Assembly: GCA_028641055.1 (NCBI GenBank) | Contig: CM054063.1 | Coordinates: 51,585,827-51,649,826 of the forward strand | Reading direction: 5' to 3' | DNA: 64,000 nucleotides | Origin: Alopecurus myosuroides | Taxonomy: Eukaryota > Streptophyta > Magnoliopsida > Poales > Poaceae | The notes under the pieces: generated by a model | What the model was told of the DNA's origin: nothing | Seen by the model: the letters and a program-made list of their open reading frames with translations, nothing else | Databases searched by the model: none | Program-made: the position numbers and the translations under genes | Shown here: positions 1 through 11,717 of the stretch, one piece after another | Layout of the letters: each line of letters starts with the position of its first letter | How positions within the stretch are numbered: position 1 is the stretch's first letter

Positions 1-1513
1 CAAGCACAAGGTGTGAGTGATATGAAAAGATAATAAATGCAAAACAATAAATAAATATGCAATCATGATAAATAAATATGCAAGGATGGTGAAAACAATG
101 ATGGATGATATTTTTGGGTTTTGTATTGTGAATGCAAGATGTAGAAGTGTTTTTGGATTTTTGGATTTTTAAATGGAAGAAAATGGAAAATGCTTAAAAG
201 TTGTTGGAAAGGTGTTTCTTATGATTAAAAATGGACCGGGTTTCATGGTTTCACAAATGCACCCTCTCTTCAATAAAGTGGTAGATAATGGAACACTAGA
301 ATTGACATATTAGATTGCAACAAAAATGTTTCATGACAAGTTACTAATTATATGGGCATCACGTCCTAACATAGAGATCTTTTGTTTATTAATCTCTCTT
401 ACACTCCACTAAGATGGGAATTAAATCGAGTCATCCTAGTATTAAGATAAATCAGAGTATAACATTAAGTTCTACGACATGAAGTTAAAATAAGAACATG
501 CTAGATCTAGTCGGGGAGAAGTGGCAAGGTCACCCCGACATCTCCGGTAGTAAGATATTTTTATTTATCCCTAGTGAGGCAACAAAGTAAGGTAAAGTAC
601 CCAAATGGATCGCGGAACTTCTGTCACTTTCACTACACTAGCCACCCCCCCGTTACACCATCTAATGCACATGTTCCCCCTCACATGCTCTCATACACAA
701 GTATGATAAAAAAAAGTAAACAAGAACGAGGTACAAAATATGCATCTACTTTCATAACTGAAATAAAACTATTGCAATCTCAAACATATATTAACTCATA
801 AAAAGATTCACCACAAAGGTATTACATAGATGACTGTAATCATGTCTAGCAACTCATACAGAGCTAATTCGTGAAGCTCAAAGAGAGGAGAGACACATAA
901 GTTACTTCCACAAACCCATAGTCCAGGGGTGGACTACTCCTTCTTCATCACGGAGATTGTGGAGAAGTCGTTCGAGAAGATGGATACCCCGCCGGCAGCA
1001 CCCCGCCAGAGTTTTCACCCTCCAATCTGCAGCTCGAGGCCTCTGTTTCGTGGTTTTCGGTTTCTGCGACGCTCCCTCCCCCCGAAAGCCGTCTGAGGAC
1101 TATTTTTATAGTCGTTTTTAGGTCAAGACAAGGCACAGAGATGAAAACGGACGACATCGGAGCAACGAGGGGGAGAGAGGTGCTCTCATGCAGCCAGGGA
1201 ACCTGGCCGCGTGGGACCCCCCAAAATCCTACTCAGACTTCTTTTCGTGCACTTCCTTGGCTCCTACCTTTGTTTCTTCCAAAAAATAATCCCCGCAAAA
1301 TATTAGGTCATTTGGACGTCGTTTGGGTCCCTGAAACATCAATATAAAAAATAGGATTTTCTGCGAGTGCAGGGTTAATTCCAGAAAAATAGGAAAACTG
1401 TGAAATATTACCAAAATCAATATAAATCAATGATATAACCCTTATATGATGCAAATATGATTAAAATATAAGTAATACAATGCAAAGTTCATGTATGCAT
1501 TTTACATGCATCA
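1..1513 (-). mobile_element. LTR-like fragment of a Gypsy-type retrotransposon
   Basis: No gene is visible. The order of blocks resembles long LTRs common in Triticeae Gypsy elements: a 'ggaccggg...catggtttca' block, a block near 560-620 about a white-noise AT tract, a block reading 'cccatagtccagggg' near 917, then a GC-rich Cys-poor part (940-1260), and a final AT-rich part ending at 'catgcatca' (1505-1513). On the minus strand that end would be the LTR start TGATGCATG. The left end lies outside the window. The family assignment is recognition by memory of repeat layout, not a search. The small ORFs here are not gene-like. Confidence 0.4.
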
Positions 1514-4446
1514 ACATGTAGCTAGTGTTTACACACCAAGGTGAACATTCACCGGGTGTGGTTATTTAAGCATAATTAATAGCAAGAAACCTATGGATTA
1601 ATTAGGTTAAACATCATAAATTTCGTCTCGATAAGCGTTTGTGGCCTTGTATATAAGAAAAACGTATATTTGGTTGTGGCCTTGTGTAACATCCCAGTAT
1701 TTGGGAGGTTATAAGGATCAAAATATAATATGTGCATTTGTAAAGCATGCATCTAAAAATAAGGGAAATTTTGGCATGAAAGTTTAAACGAAGCAAAGTG
1801 ACCAATGTTTCACTTGACATGATGAAATAGGTTTAAATCATCTGTTCGAGAGTACATTTGGAGAGATCTTTATAATAAGTATCCTACAAACCTAATCATT
1901 TGATAAGACAAACAAGAATTGGTGATGACCAACACTAACTATAAACAAGCCTAACCTCAAGTCTATAAGTGAGTTGAGAGAAATCAACTAGGTATCTCAA
2001 ACTCAAAGAGGGGTGAGTATCCAAGACCACATCACTGATGATCATATTCTCACAAACTAGTAATCCACAATTCAATAGCCTCATTAGTAGAGATATCGTG
2101 TCTTCCAAAAACATGAACTCTTTAAGTTATAAATCAATTTACATAACACCTTTATAAATCATCTAATAATAATAAAGTGAACCTTTACAAGTAAATGGCC
2201 AAGGATCAATAGAACACAAATTATGCAAACAAGTATTAACTCAAACCCTACAAGTGGGAAATGACATAATAATTGTTATTAACATATTTATATAATATGA
2301 AATATCTCATCAACCGTAAAATAAGTACCTAGAATAAGAAATATTTTTTCCTAAACTATTGTTAAACCTTGATCATTACATATGATCTTCCCAAACCTCT
2401 AAATCTGAATTATGCGTCACAAAGATTACAAAAGAAGAATATAAAGTAAAAAACATGACACTCTGAGAAACCAACTAACAACTCTGACTTAAATCATTAA
2501 ACCCAATAACCTTCATATGCCCATTGTCTCATTCATCTTATACAAGTGAGCATATGAAATCTCAACACATTAAAGGGTCATATGATTAACTTATTATCTT
2601 AAGTCTTGATTCCACAAACACTCCATATTTCTATCCAAACACAATGTTCAACAACTAAAGTATCTGTGGATACCATTAGTGGAATAACAACAAGTTATAA
2701 CCTCTTTTAGAAGAAGTAAATTGAAAGATAAGTAAAAACCAATCATGTATGAAACAAGTTCATATCTGATGGGAAACAAAATGAGAAGTATACTGAAGGA
2801 GAATAAAAGCCTGAATCAACTCTTAATTTAGATCTTTCTAGTTTGTCTATACCATCTTATTTTCTTGTTGACCAACCTTTTTGAAGTCATTCTGCAAGAG
2901 AAGCAACCCACAAGAAAGGAGGAACTTCTACAAGAAGATCTATAGAAGAACTCTCTAGATTGTTCTAGAAGTACTAGTTCAATCTATCATAGAGAATTTG
3001 GAAACTCTTATATCCTAATCTTATATTATTAATTCCTTCTAAAATAGTGTGGTATTCCAATGTTAGTGTTATATAGAAGTAGTTTGGTAACAAGTTTCTA
3101 GACCTTGTTAATAGATCACTTTTGTATACTCAAACAATTGAGTGTCATACACAAACAAACAGAAGGTTACTGAACCTAGTACATCTCAGCCAATTCTATA
3201 TGAATAGTAATTTGGAGGCAAGTCTAGGTAACTTGTTAACAAATTCTTCTTATGTTCATATGGCAACTTGATGTCATAAAATACACTTACATTTCTTTAT
3301 AATCATCTAAGATAAATCTTTGATTGGAGTAACGGGTTGGCTTCACCAAAATGGTGAGATAGTTGAAGATGGAATCCAAGAGCTAATCTTACTTGCAAGT
3401 GATAAAAGCAGTACATGAAGACTAGTGGCAATTAGAGACAAGGATATTGCAGGCAATAGAAGACCACAAGAAGCAACACTGCCTTAGTAAGGGAGTATAA
3501 GAAGTTATCAGTGAATCATTAGGTAATATTAGAGAACCTAGAATCTCTATTCCTTGTTAAGCTCATCAGAGATGAGGAACACATAATAATCTCTTTAATG
3601 GAAAAAATTATCAAGTAAGAAATAATAACAAGCCATTGAATCCAAATGTCTTGTGATATGTTGAGGTAGATGGAAACAAGCTAACTACCTTGTTTTCTAT
3701 ATCCTTCTCATACATATGACAAATAGGTGATAACAAAAAGTCATCCATATACAACCATGTAAATGGTTACATGTTTCTAAAACAAACATTTGGTAACAGA
3801 CATACTTGGAACCTATGCGGAAAACAAACAAATAAGATTCCAAAGCCACTAATATTTTCCACTTGATCAAGTACCTGATATATCAAACAGGGCTTACACA
3901 CACATAATTAAAATGTCAACCAAAATTTCTAAGAGTTTCAATTGGGAAAATAACAAAGCCACATAAAAGAAAACAAGTCCTTTCACTAATTAAAATCATT
4001 TAGTTTGACTTGGAATCAAATTCCCTAACTGATGATTTTTTCCATAATGCATAAGGAAACACTACTAAGAAGTTTACAAACTATTTCCTAAAATACTTGT
4101 ATCTAAAACTTGTCAAGTGAAAAATACACCATGTTTGCAATAGCATATTAGTGGTGTTATTTTCATGTCATAGCCTACACAAAATAATTTTGAGTACATT
4201 TAGAGTTTAAATTGAGATAAAATAACAAAATTCACTTAAAATGAACACGCCAAGTTGAAATTCAAATTTTGTTCAATTTCACCAAAACAAAATATGGTGA
4301 GGTTGCAAATTTGACCAGGTTTCCAAATATGATATTTAACAATTTTTATGTTTACAAAAAGAACCTGAAAACAGTGTTTTATTCTCAGTTTCTTTAAACA
4401 GGAGGACCAACTGGCAATTATTAGAAACTACAGGGGTATCAAAAAT
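1514..4446. other. AT-rich tract without recognisable gene
   Basis: About 2.9 kb of AT-rich DNA with no long ORF and no RNA gene that I can see. The string 'tgtaacatccc' at 1685 resembles the start of some chromovirus LTRs, so much of 1685 to about 5.1 kb could be one very long LTR that includes the GC-rich island at 4447-4748. I found no matching LTR end or target duplication, so this stays a guess. Confidence 0.3.
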
Positions 4447-4748
4447 TGCAGTTACAATTCCCTTTCTTCTTCCTCTTCCAGAAGGCAGAGGAGAGGGCAG
4501 TGCGTGTCATGCCGCTACTGCCTCCATGCCACCTCCTCTCTGCTTGCCTCCTCGCGGAGATAAGACCCGGGAGACGTCCGCATCTCACAGTCTCGCTCTC
4601 TGTCTCTCTCAAACGCAATGAACCGAAAAACCCTAACCCTAGCCCGTACGGCCATCGCTCGTCGACGTCGCCTCCGACCGCACCGGGACGAATTGATGCC
4701 ATCAAGAGATGCGCCATGACCTCCTCTTCCTCCTCCAGAAGTAACACA
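4447..4748 (+). other. GC-rich exon-like island inside AT-rich tract
   Basis: A sharp 300-bp switch to GC-rich sequence with CT-rich runs and the string 'ccctaaccctagcc', which looks like a plant 5' leader. Open frames exist on both strands (for example 4446-4772 plus), but they are Ser/Arg/Pro-rich and match no family I know. It could be the promoter-proximal part of a long LTR, where such leader-like DNA is common, or an orphan first exon. No downstream exon was found. Confidence 0.3.
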
Positions 4749-5308
4749 AGCCGAGAAGCTTGGGAAAATTAATAACTTATTCAAATCTTTTCACAAAAGC
4801 TTCAAATGTTATACCAAATTAAAGAGAAAAACATTTTCAAATCAAATATGAGAAACATAAAACATTTTTTTTACTTATGAACTTGTTTCTAAAAGTATAA
4901 GAGAATTCTATAATGTTTCATTATAACCATAAATAACTACCACATCATATTATATTCCTTATTAGTAAAACCCTAATGTTTTCACACTTCTACAATCTCA
5001 TCATAGTTATTAATAAGTTATTTGGTGGTAGAGTTGATTATGTTATACACTCACTTTAAAAAATATTCCTTTGATTTTTCTTTACACCTTTCATCAAATT
5101 AAAAGAAAAACTTGTTTGTTATCTTTTCAATAGTTATTTTTCATGTGGTATTGTCTTATTGCCTACGCTCGCATCGTCCTCCCGCAGCGCCCTACCGCCG
5201 CTTCGCTCTCCGAGTAGGAGCCAGGACCGGTCGCCGCGGCACGCAGAGCGCGGCGCCCCTTGCGCCGGCTCCGCTTGGCCTCCCGGCGGCCCGCACGGAG
5301 CACCACGT
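4749..5308. other. no gene seen; AT-rich, then GC-rich from 5160
   Basis: AT-rich until about 5158, then abruptly GC-rich (5160-5330) with many CpG. The GC-rich part joins directly to the LINE fragment that follows and may be unrelated filler. No ORF here resembles a known protein. Confidence 0.3.
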
Positions 5309-5700
5309 TCACATCGCCTCACTGGTCGCCAATCGCCCCCTCAGTCGCCACAGTGAAGTGCATGAGACACATGTCTTCCCAACCGGTCTGCAGAGATAAG
5401 TAATTCTATTCATTCTTTTCTGCTGAAGTGCCTGAGCATGAAAATATGACGAATTCCTATCTCCTTTTAACAACTGAACACGAGATTGTTGTTTTATCCA
5501 AGTTTCCTCCTGAGACAGATGCTTTCTAACACGGGACATGAGGTCCCGTTCTTCCTTTGATGGGCGTTGAGCCATGGAACTCAGGCAAAGCCGGTCCAGT
5601 TGCTTTCGGACCCACTTGTCCAGTCCCTTTTGCATGTTACAAGGGTGTTGGTCAGCCCCTTCAACCCTTCGTCCACACTATTTTCGTGCCGCAGATGTTC
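5309..5700 (-). pseudogene. LINE ORF2 fragment (linker before reverse transcriptase)
   Basis: Read on the minus strand, 5635-5400 encodes a segment typical of the region between endonuclease and reverse transcriptase of plant L1-type LINEs, including EETWIKQQSR, LKGDRNSSYFHA and QQKRMNRI. Sequence upstream (to about 5700) continues the same protein in another frame with DEGLKGLTNTL-like residues, so frameshifts are present. The C-terminal 30 residues of the open frame are unrelated, so the fragment is truncated near 5400. It is a dead scrap, not a gene. Confidence 0.6.
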
Positions 5701-6139
5701 TATAGTATCATCATACTCGGCATCAGGTTGCGAAACATCGACAAGGCGTATCCACACGCGTTTTCGTTTTCGCCGGAGCCTCCAGGAGCGCTAGGTTCGA
5801 CCTGGCTTCGCCAGGCGATAACTTGACCCAAAGCGGCGTGACTGAGCGAAAAACTGTGTGCCGGCGCAAAAACAAAAAGGTTGTGGGAAGGGGCTCCTAG
5901 GGACGGCTAGAGATGCTCCAACAAATAATATGTATAAACCATTGGTCCATATGTTCGGAGCAAGTGCTCAATTTTGTCCGCGTGGAGCAACCAGAAGTGG
6001 TGCCAGCACCCCGCCGGCACCAGCCACCAAAAGACTTGACAGGGAGATACACATAAACAAGCACCGTAAATGAATATCTGCTACAAATCATACAGAAACT
6101 GCAGTCCTAATATTTGCCAACAATGTTTGATCTGAGAGT
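5701..6139. other. intergenic; no gene seen
   Basis: Mixed sequence between the LINE scrap and the 3' end of the protease-like pseudogene. The stretch from about 5785 to 5915 is GC-rich and ends in 'agagatgctcc', a motif often seen at ends of grass MITEs, but I could not pair it with an inverted partner. Confidence 0.25.
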
Positions 6140-6408
6140 CTACGTGAGAACTTTTCTACGAAGCTGGTTTAGAGCATCACCTCCACCAGCAAGATACCAA
6201 TATGGCTTGGACACAGGCCACCTGCCATCCAATATTAACTTTTCAATACAATTTTTCACTAATGAGTGAATAGTACGTATATGCTACCAAAAAAGCAAGT
6301 AGGACATTAAGAAACAGAACAATTACCGTCCATGTTGACGGGACGGCCAGCGAAATCTCTGGTCAACATATTTTCAATGCAAGTTAGCGCTGAACGCACA
6401 CCTGAACC

Positions 6409-6434
6409 ACACACACATATATATATATATATAT
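6409..6434. repeat. (CA)n(TA)n microsatellite
   Basis: A run of CA followed by about nine TA dinucleotides within an intron-like part of the protease pseudogene. Confidence 0.9.
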
Positions 6435-8284
6435 GTCTACAACAGGCATGTAGAAAAAAAATTACCTTTCAGACACAAGTTTAAACCCTCTTTCCAGAAT
6501 TGTTACAATCTGCTTACTTGGTAGAAAAGGAGTTGTTCGACTTTCATTGTAAAAGTTCATGCCCATGAATTTACCATTTAAACCGATAAGGGGCCCCACA
6601 ATCCCGACCTTAATCCCGTTTAAACCTCACGTCTTCTGCAGATAATAACGTTGAGCATTAGTTAACGAGGATAAGACACTATCACAGAAGAGTAATGAGG
6701 ATACAGCTGTCAGGGTCACCTTTGAATGAAGCAATTGAGACAACACTTTTGGACATTTTCTCAGTAACATCTTTTCCGAGTTGCTCCCAGATAGGCTTCC
6801 CACAACCAAGGTAAGGGCAATCGAAAGGATACCTTTCCGGAAAATAAAGTTGACCAAACTCCTCTTCAAATGTACCAGCCAATCCCCCATTGACTGGTTA
6901 ATTAGAAAATAAATACATTAGTTACTAATGAAGAAGTGCACATGGGAGTAGTGGGAAATATAAAAATACGACTTACGCTAAAAAACAAATTGCGGTGGCA
7001 GGGGCCAGAGGTAGCCCAAGGATTGATGAATCTTAGATCTTACCAGAAATCCTGATGCAGTAAGGTGACAATGCACATAATCAATATGGTGGGAAAATTA
7101 ATGGCTAGCACGTAACATTTAGAATGATGGCTTGCATGATAATTTACACCTGAAGGGATGACACTCTTTACACCTTTAGGTCAGGAATATCCACGAAAGT
7201 TGGAAGTTTTGCTGCAATGAAACATGTTAAATACAAGTAAAACCATAAACATATACAAATTCTACAAAAGGACACAACTCTGGAAAAAAAATACTTGGAC
7301 ATCAGAATATACATATTCAAAAAATGACATGAGGATCAAGATATCAAAAAAGTGAGACACTTGGTCCAGATTTCTTCAGTTAGGCAAATATAAGCTTCAA
7401 CATTGCAGCGAGAGCACTAAACTCAACACTGCTATCCACCACATGTTTCTGTTGAATAACTTCTAAGACTCTAATGCTTGTTAGTATCCATTTAGGCAAG
7501 TTTTCTGTAACACATGAACTTAAAGCTACTTTCATTCAAGTCCAGATATCTAATACTAACTTAATAAAAAACCATACCATGATTCATTTTATCTTAAAGA
7601 TGAACTAATACCTCATTTTATTCGTTACATTGGCATGCATTTTATCTTAAATATGAACTATACCTTGTTTTACTCCTTCCATTGGCATGTAATCAACGAG
7701 AATATTAGTATTTGACATCAAGAAAACTTTGCCTTGTCATGTTTCTAGCTCAGAAAGCATTAGTGCCATGGTTAAGGTGTGCTCTCTTATATAGTGAAAA
7801 CTACTTTCGCTTGAACTCTAACATCTAACTATAACTTGCCTAAAATCATATCAGAAACTCACAGCGCATACAAATAATGTTGGCACGCTTTGAGGATTTG
7901 AAAGTTATAGTTTGAGGAGCTTGATTAGCCATATTGAGACCACACATTTCATGAGCCTCTATATAGAGAGGAGACTTCAAGTGGATGCGAAGTCAATTGC
8001 CGCAATACGTTAGCCCCCGTTGACAAATACATTCGGATGAAATGTTGTTGTTTTCCACATGGCACGTGCCCTTCATTATTAAAATTAAGGTGGGTGTTTA
8101 GTGTGAGGCCATCAGTTGCCACTCGCAACAAAAAAGGAGCTAGAATTATCTTTATAACGCACTGAGGTGGAAGGGGAGCTATTAAAAGGAGGCATGTGAG
8201 CAGTGAACGAAGTTGGCCATGAGCATCTATTATGTGGTGTTGTGTCATTGAAAAGAATTAGATCACTAGCTCCATTCATACACA

Positions 8285-9182
8285 AAGTATTACCCATTGG
8301 AGTGTCAACAATACAAATTTTCTTTGACAAACCAACGTTGTTCAAAAGCCAGAGAAGGCATGCACACAAACAACACAATCAGTATGTAAACACATGGAGT
8401 TGCAGTGACTTTGAAATACCATCTGATAACCACTCCCCAAAAAAGGAAATATAAGGTGGACCATACACGATGCACTTCCTGGCTATCCAATAGAGTAGTC
8501 TCCTCCCTGTCGGTAATTAAAATCAAATTCCGTTCTGGATTAATCGCAAAAATCTCATAGAACACTCTTACCTTTAGTATCAAACAGTTTCAGAATGTCA
8601 ACGACATGCTTTAGCGTCGACTTCACACTATCATAGTCACACCCACACAGAGAGTTGATACTCATCGGGATCAATATACCATGCATGCAAGAGCCCTGAG
8701 ACTACCCCAATGCTAAAGTGTCAAAGGGGAACACTCGGAGGCATGTAACCTAGCTATGGTAATACTTCCATGGGGTTGTCTCGGGACTCTTGCATGCTTG
8801 GTACATTGATCTCGATGAGTACCAACTCTCCGTGTGGGTGCTAGAAAAATATGACAGTGTGAAGTGGACCTTAAAGCATACAGTTGACATTCAAGACCTG
8901 TTTGATACCAAAGATAACGAGTGTTCTATTAGATATTTGTGATTCATCCAAAACGGAATTTGATTTACATCACCGACAGGGGGGGAGAATATTCTATCGT
9001 ACGTACACACTTGGTGGTTTACCTCATATTGCATTTTTGGGATTGGTTGTCTAATGGTCTCTCAAAGTCGCTGCAGCTTCATGTATTTACATTCTAGATA
9101 GTGTTTTCGGTTGCATGCCTGTTGAACAACGTTGGTTTGTCAAGGAAAATTTGAAGTGACAACCTTCCAATGGGTAATACTT
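8285..9182. repeat. imperfect inverted duplication of F-box-associated gene sequence
   Basis: Left arm (8285-about 8715, gene sense on minus) and right arm (about 8763-9182, gene sense on plus) are diverged inverted copies separated by roughly 50 bp. Matching anchors include ACAACGTTGGTTTGTCAA in the right arm (9123) with its reverse complement in the left arm (8322), and 'ttgcatgc[a/t]tggta[t/c]attgat' near the centre. The right arm translates to EYQLSVWVLEKYDSVKWTLK (from about 8816), typical of plant F-box-associated domains. Both arms carry stops, so neither codes for a protein. A transcript through this region would fold into a hairpin of about 400 bp. Confidence 0.7.
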
Positions 9183-11147
9183 AGTTGCAATTAAGATCCA
9201 AACCCTGGTGTTCTTTCTTTTTTGCCAAATACAGTGGGACAAAGGTGGCCATTGCCATGTGTCATTGGCAAGAATTGTCAAGAAATTCACTGGAGTGGAG
9301 CATTACAGCGGCTGAGGAGCATAGATCTGAGGGATGGACATGGAAGAGAGGGAGAAATGTAGCCAGGAGTACAGGAACCACTTGGTTGGGTTGGTACCCA
9401 GAGAAAGAGTAAGACATTTTTTTCTTTTTAGGAGGAAGACAGAGTTTGCCGCATGCTTGGAACCCTCATGGGTCTCACACTCTAAGTGCTGACTCAACAA
9501 ATAGGAAAAAAGTTTAACTAATGTTTGTATAAGTTCTATGTCCTCCTAGGCTATTCACTAGTGGCTCATAAAATATTATACTTGCACAGAAGATATACCT
9601 GTTTATCTGAAAACCTTGCAACAATTCAGGAAGCATCTTCATTGGTATGAAGGTGCTCTTGCCTGCACAATATCCACTATAACCCAGCAAAGTGTCCAGA
9701 TACACCATGACCAAAACATATAACTGTCCCTCCAAGTCAAGTCTAGTAAAAGTGTAAGAGATTAGAACTAAAAAGGTTCACACATATCATGCAAAGAAAG
9801 TAAGAAAACAAATCAAGAATATACGTACCTCTGTGATCCCGTTACAATTGACCGACACAAGGCCATCCTTTTGGAAAACAGGATGGGAACAACTTATGCC
9901 CATCAAAGTGCGATCGTCGGCGCCAAATGCAAATAACTTGCTACTGCGTGTGATTACACATATCCATTGCGTAGAGAAAATGGTTGCTAAAAGACGCGAC
10001 AATAGCAATATTGTCATCGTGTAGCCCCAAGTACCCGTGCATAGTACTGTTATAAGCAGTACGCACTTCAATCTATAGTGGAGAAAAGCCTCAGCAGCAT
10101 TGATCGTGCCCAATTAGCTTGCAGATAAAGGAAGCATAATATATAGTAGGAAAAGCAGCAGAGCACCAACCCTCAGTTTATCTTCTTTGGTTCTATTAGC
10201 GTTAAATTTGTGTGCCAAACGCGCCGAAGTCACAAATATATTACACTGGTACCATGTATGTAATCACGCGAGAGGCGCCCGAGCATGCATATACCATCAC
10301 TTCATCTGCACAAGATCACGATCCAAATTATTAACCGGAGACGGATGAATAATAGTTTGGAAGCTTATACTACATAGCAGAACAAGAACAATCACCATGA
10401 AACAAAGAAATCGAGACGATACTGCGTTTAAATTCCGAAGCCGAAATCTTCCAAGCGCCAAGGTCGTCACCAAATGGCTGCGGTTCGAATTTCGTAATGT
10501 CTGCTTCGTCCTTGAGACCTGAAATACCATCCCCGATCTGCCGTAGCTTAGCTTGATATGCCTTGCGCATAGCTTCTCGGCCTAAATAAGAAGAACGCGT
10601 GGTGCTCTAGCAGTTAAACAGAGCGTGCAACCGAGCACTAATACTAACAAGAAACTAATAAAGGAAGAATCGGCAGCAACAAAACTCGAAAATCGATCCG
10701 GAACTTACTTAGCGCCTAATCTTCCACGTGCTGCTGCGGCTCTCCTCCCCGCCTGTCACTTTATCCGTGGTCTTCGCCGTCCTGAAATATAAACATTCGC
10801 AGGCAATAAGTTGCTATTTGAACAAGCAAACTGGACGAAATCAAACTAGAGAGGACGCGCAAAAATTGACGGAAAAACAATATGCAATATGACTGGAGGC
10901 AAAACTGAAACATAACCGATCTTAATCTTGGAGCCCGAGGAATCATAAAATCCATGAGCGATTAAGCACATCAGGAAACCGACACTCACATCGTGCAAAT
11001 TGGCTGGAGCAGGAGCAGCGGGGGATGTGGAGGAAACGGATGTTGCCGGTGATCAGGAATTGTTATCGCGCGCCGCAGCGCCAGCGATCGTGCCCTGGCG
11101 GCTAGGGTTTGAGGTCTTTTTCCCTTGTGATTACAGGTTTATATAAG

Positions 11148-11155
11148 CATGTTCC
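11148..11155 (-). promoter_or_regulatory. TATA box candidate of the protease-like pseudogene
   Basis: TATATAAA on the minus strand, about 35 bp upstream of a leader carrying 'aaaccctagc' and followed by a GTGAGT donor at 10990-10985. Position fits a plant core promoter for the minus-strand pseudogene. Confidence 0.4.
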
Positions 11156-11318
11156 AATTGGCTGACGATTTGGGCCTAGCGGGTCGGCCTCAGAGTCAGA
11201 GGGGAAATCATCAACGGGCCTCTTACCCTATTTCGCGATCCGCTTACGAAGCTGCAGCCGGACAGCCAAGATTTACAGAGTTTCAGCAAAACATGCGATT
11301 GAATATTTGAATTGGAAA

Positions 11319-11457
11319 GAAAGAAGTCCTATAACCCCCACAAGTTTGACACTTTGGACTCAACACCCCCTCAAGTCTAAACTAGCACACTTAACCCCAA
11401 TATCTTTTCAAAAACCATGGAATTGACCCCCTGATCCCTAGTTAGCTGTTTTGTAGA
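11319..11457 (+). repeat. left terminal inverted repeat of the MULE
   Basis: Pairs with the reverse complement of 28831-28957. Shared strings include AGTCTAAACTAGCACACTT and TCTTTTCAAAA. The left copy has a roughly 10-bp extra segment near 11437. Confidence 0.8.
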
Positions 11458-11717
11458 CTGGTTTTGCTTACATGAAGGTGGTTATGCTCTTTTTTTCTCT
11501 CTCTGACGGCCGCTTCTTGTTATTTTTCCCGTGGCCAGAGCAGCACTAAATTAACTGCGTGTCCTTGTCCCGGGTAGCTTTTTTTCTGAAATTTAAAACC
11601 ACTATATTAAAGCAAGCAAGCCGTCTCATTAAAAATCTTTCAGTCTCCTTACGTACCCCGGTAAGAAAAAGAGTGCGTGAAAAACTTGCTGCTGTCAGAT
11701 AATAGTTACATCGTTTG

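Larger units (their letters stand above)
6140..11110 (-). pseudogene. decayed Do-like (trypsin-type) serine protease gene
   Basis: Several minus-strand exon-like blocks resemble the large grass family annotated as putative protease Do-like. 10581-10374 has GAWKISASEFKRSIVSISLF. About 10105-9828 has LGLHDDNIAIVASF, followed by a TAG and a frame change to a block with QKDGLVSVNCNGITE. 9750-9592 is weaker. 6882-6682 has FGQLYFPERYPFDCPYLG and MSKSVVSIASFKGD. About 6610-6475 has GPLIGLNGKFMGMNFYNESR. The C-terminus, WPVSKPYWYLAGGGDAL, ends at a TAG at 6140-6142. Leader exon (ends 10990, GTGAGT donor) and exon 10781-10709 are spliced so that the first ATG forms across the junction, but that frame hits TAA at the end of the second exon. 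Two SVVS/SIVS-type starts suggest two domain copies. With at least two lesions and a long intron full of F-box debris, it is probably a pseudogene. Exon limits other than those given are approximate. Confidence 0.6.
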
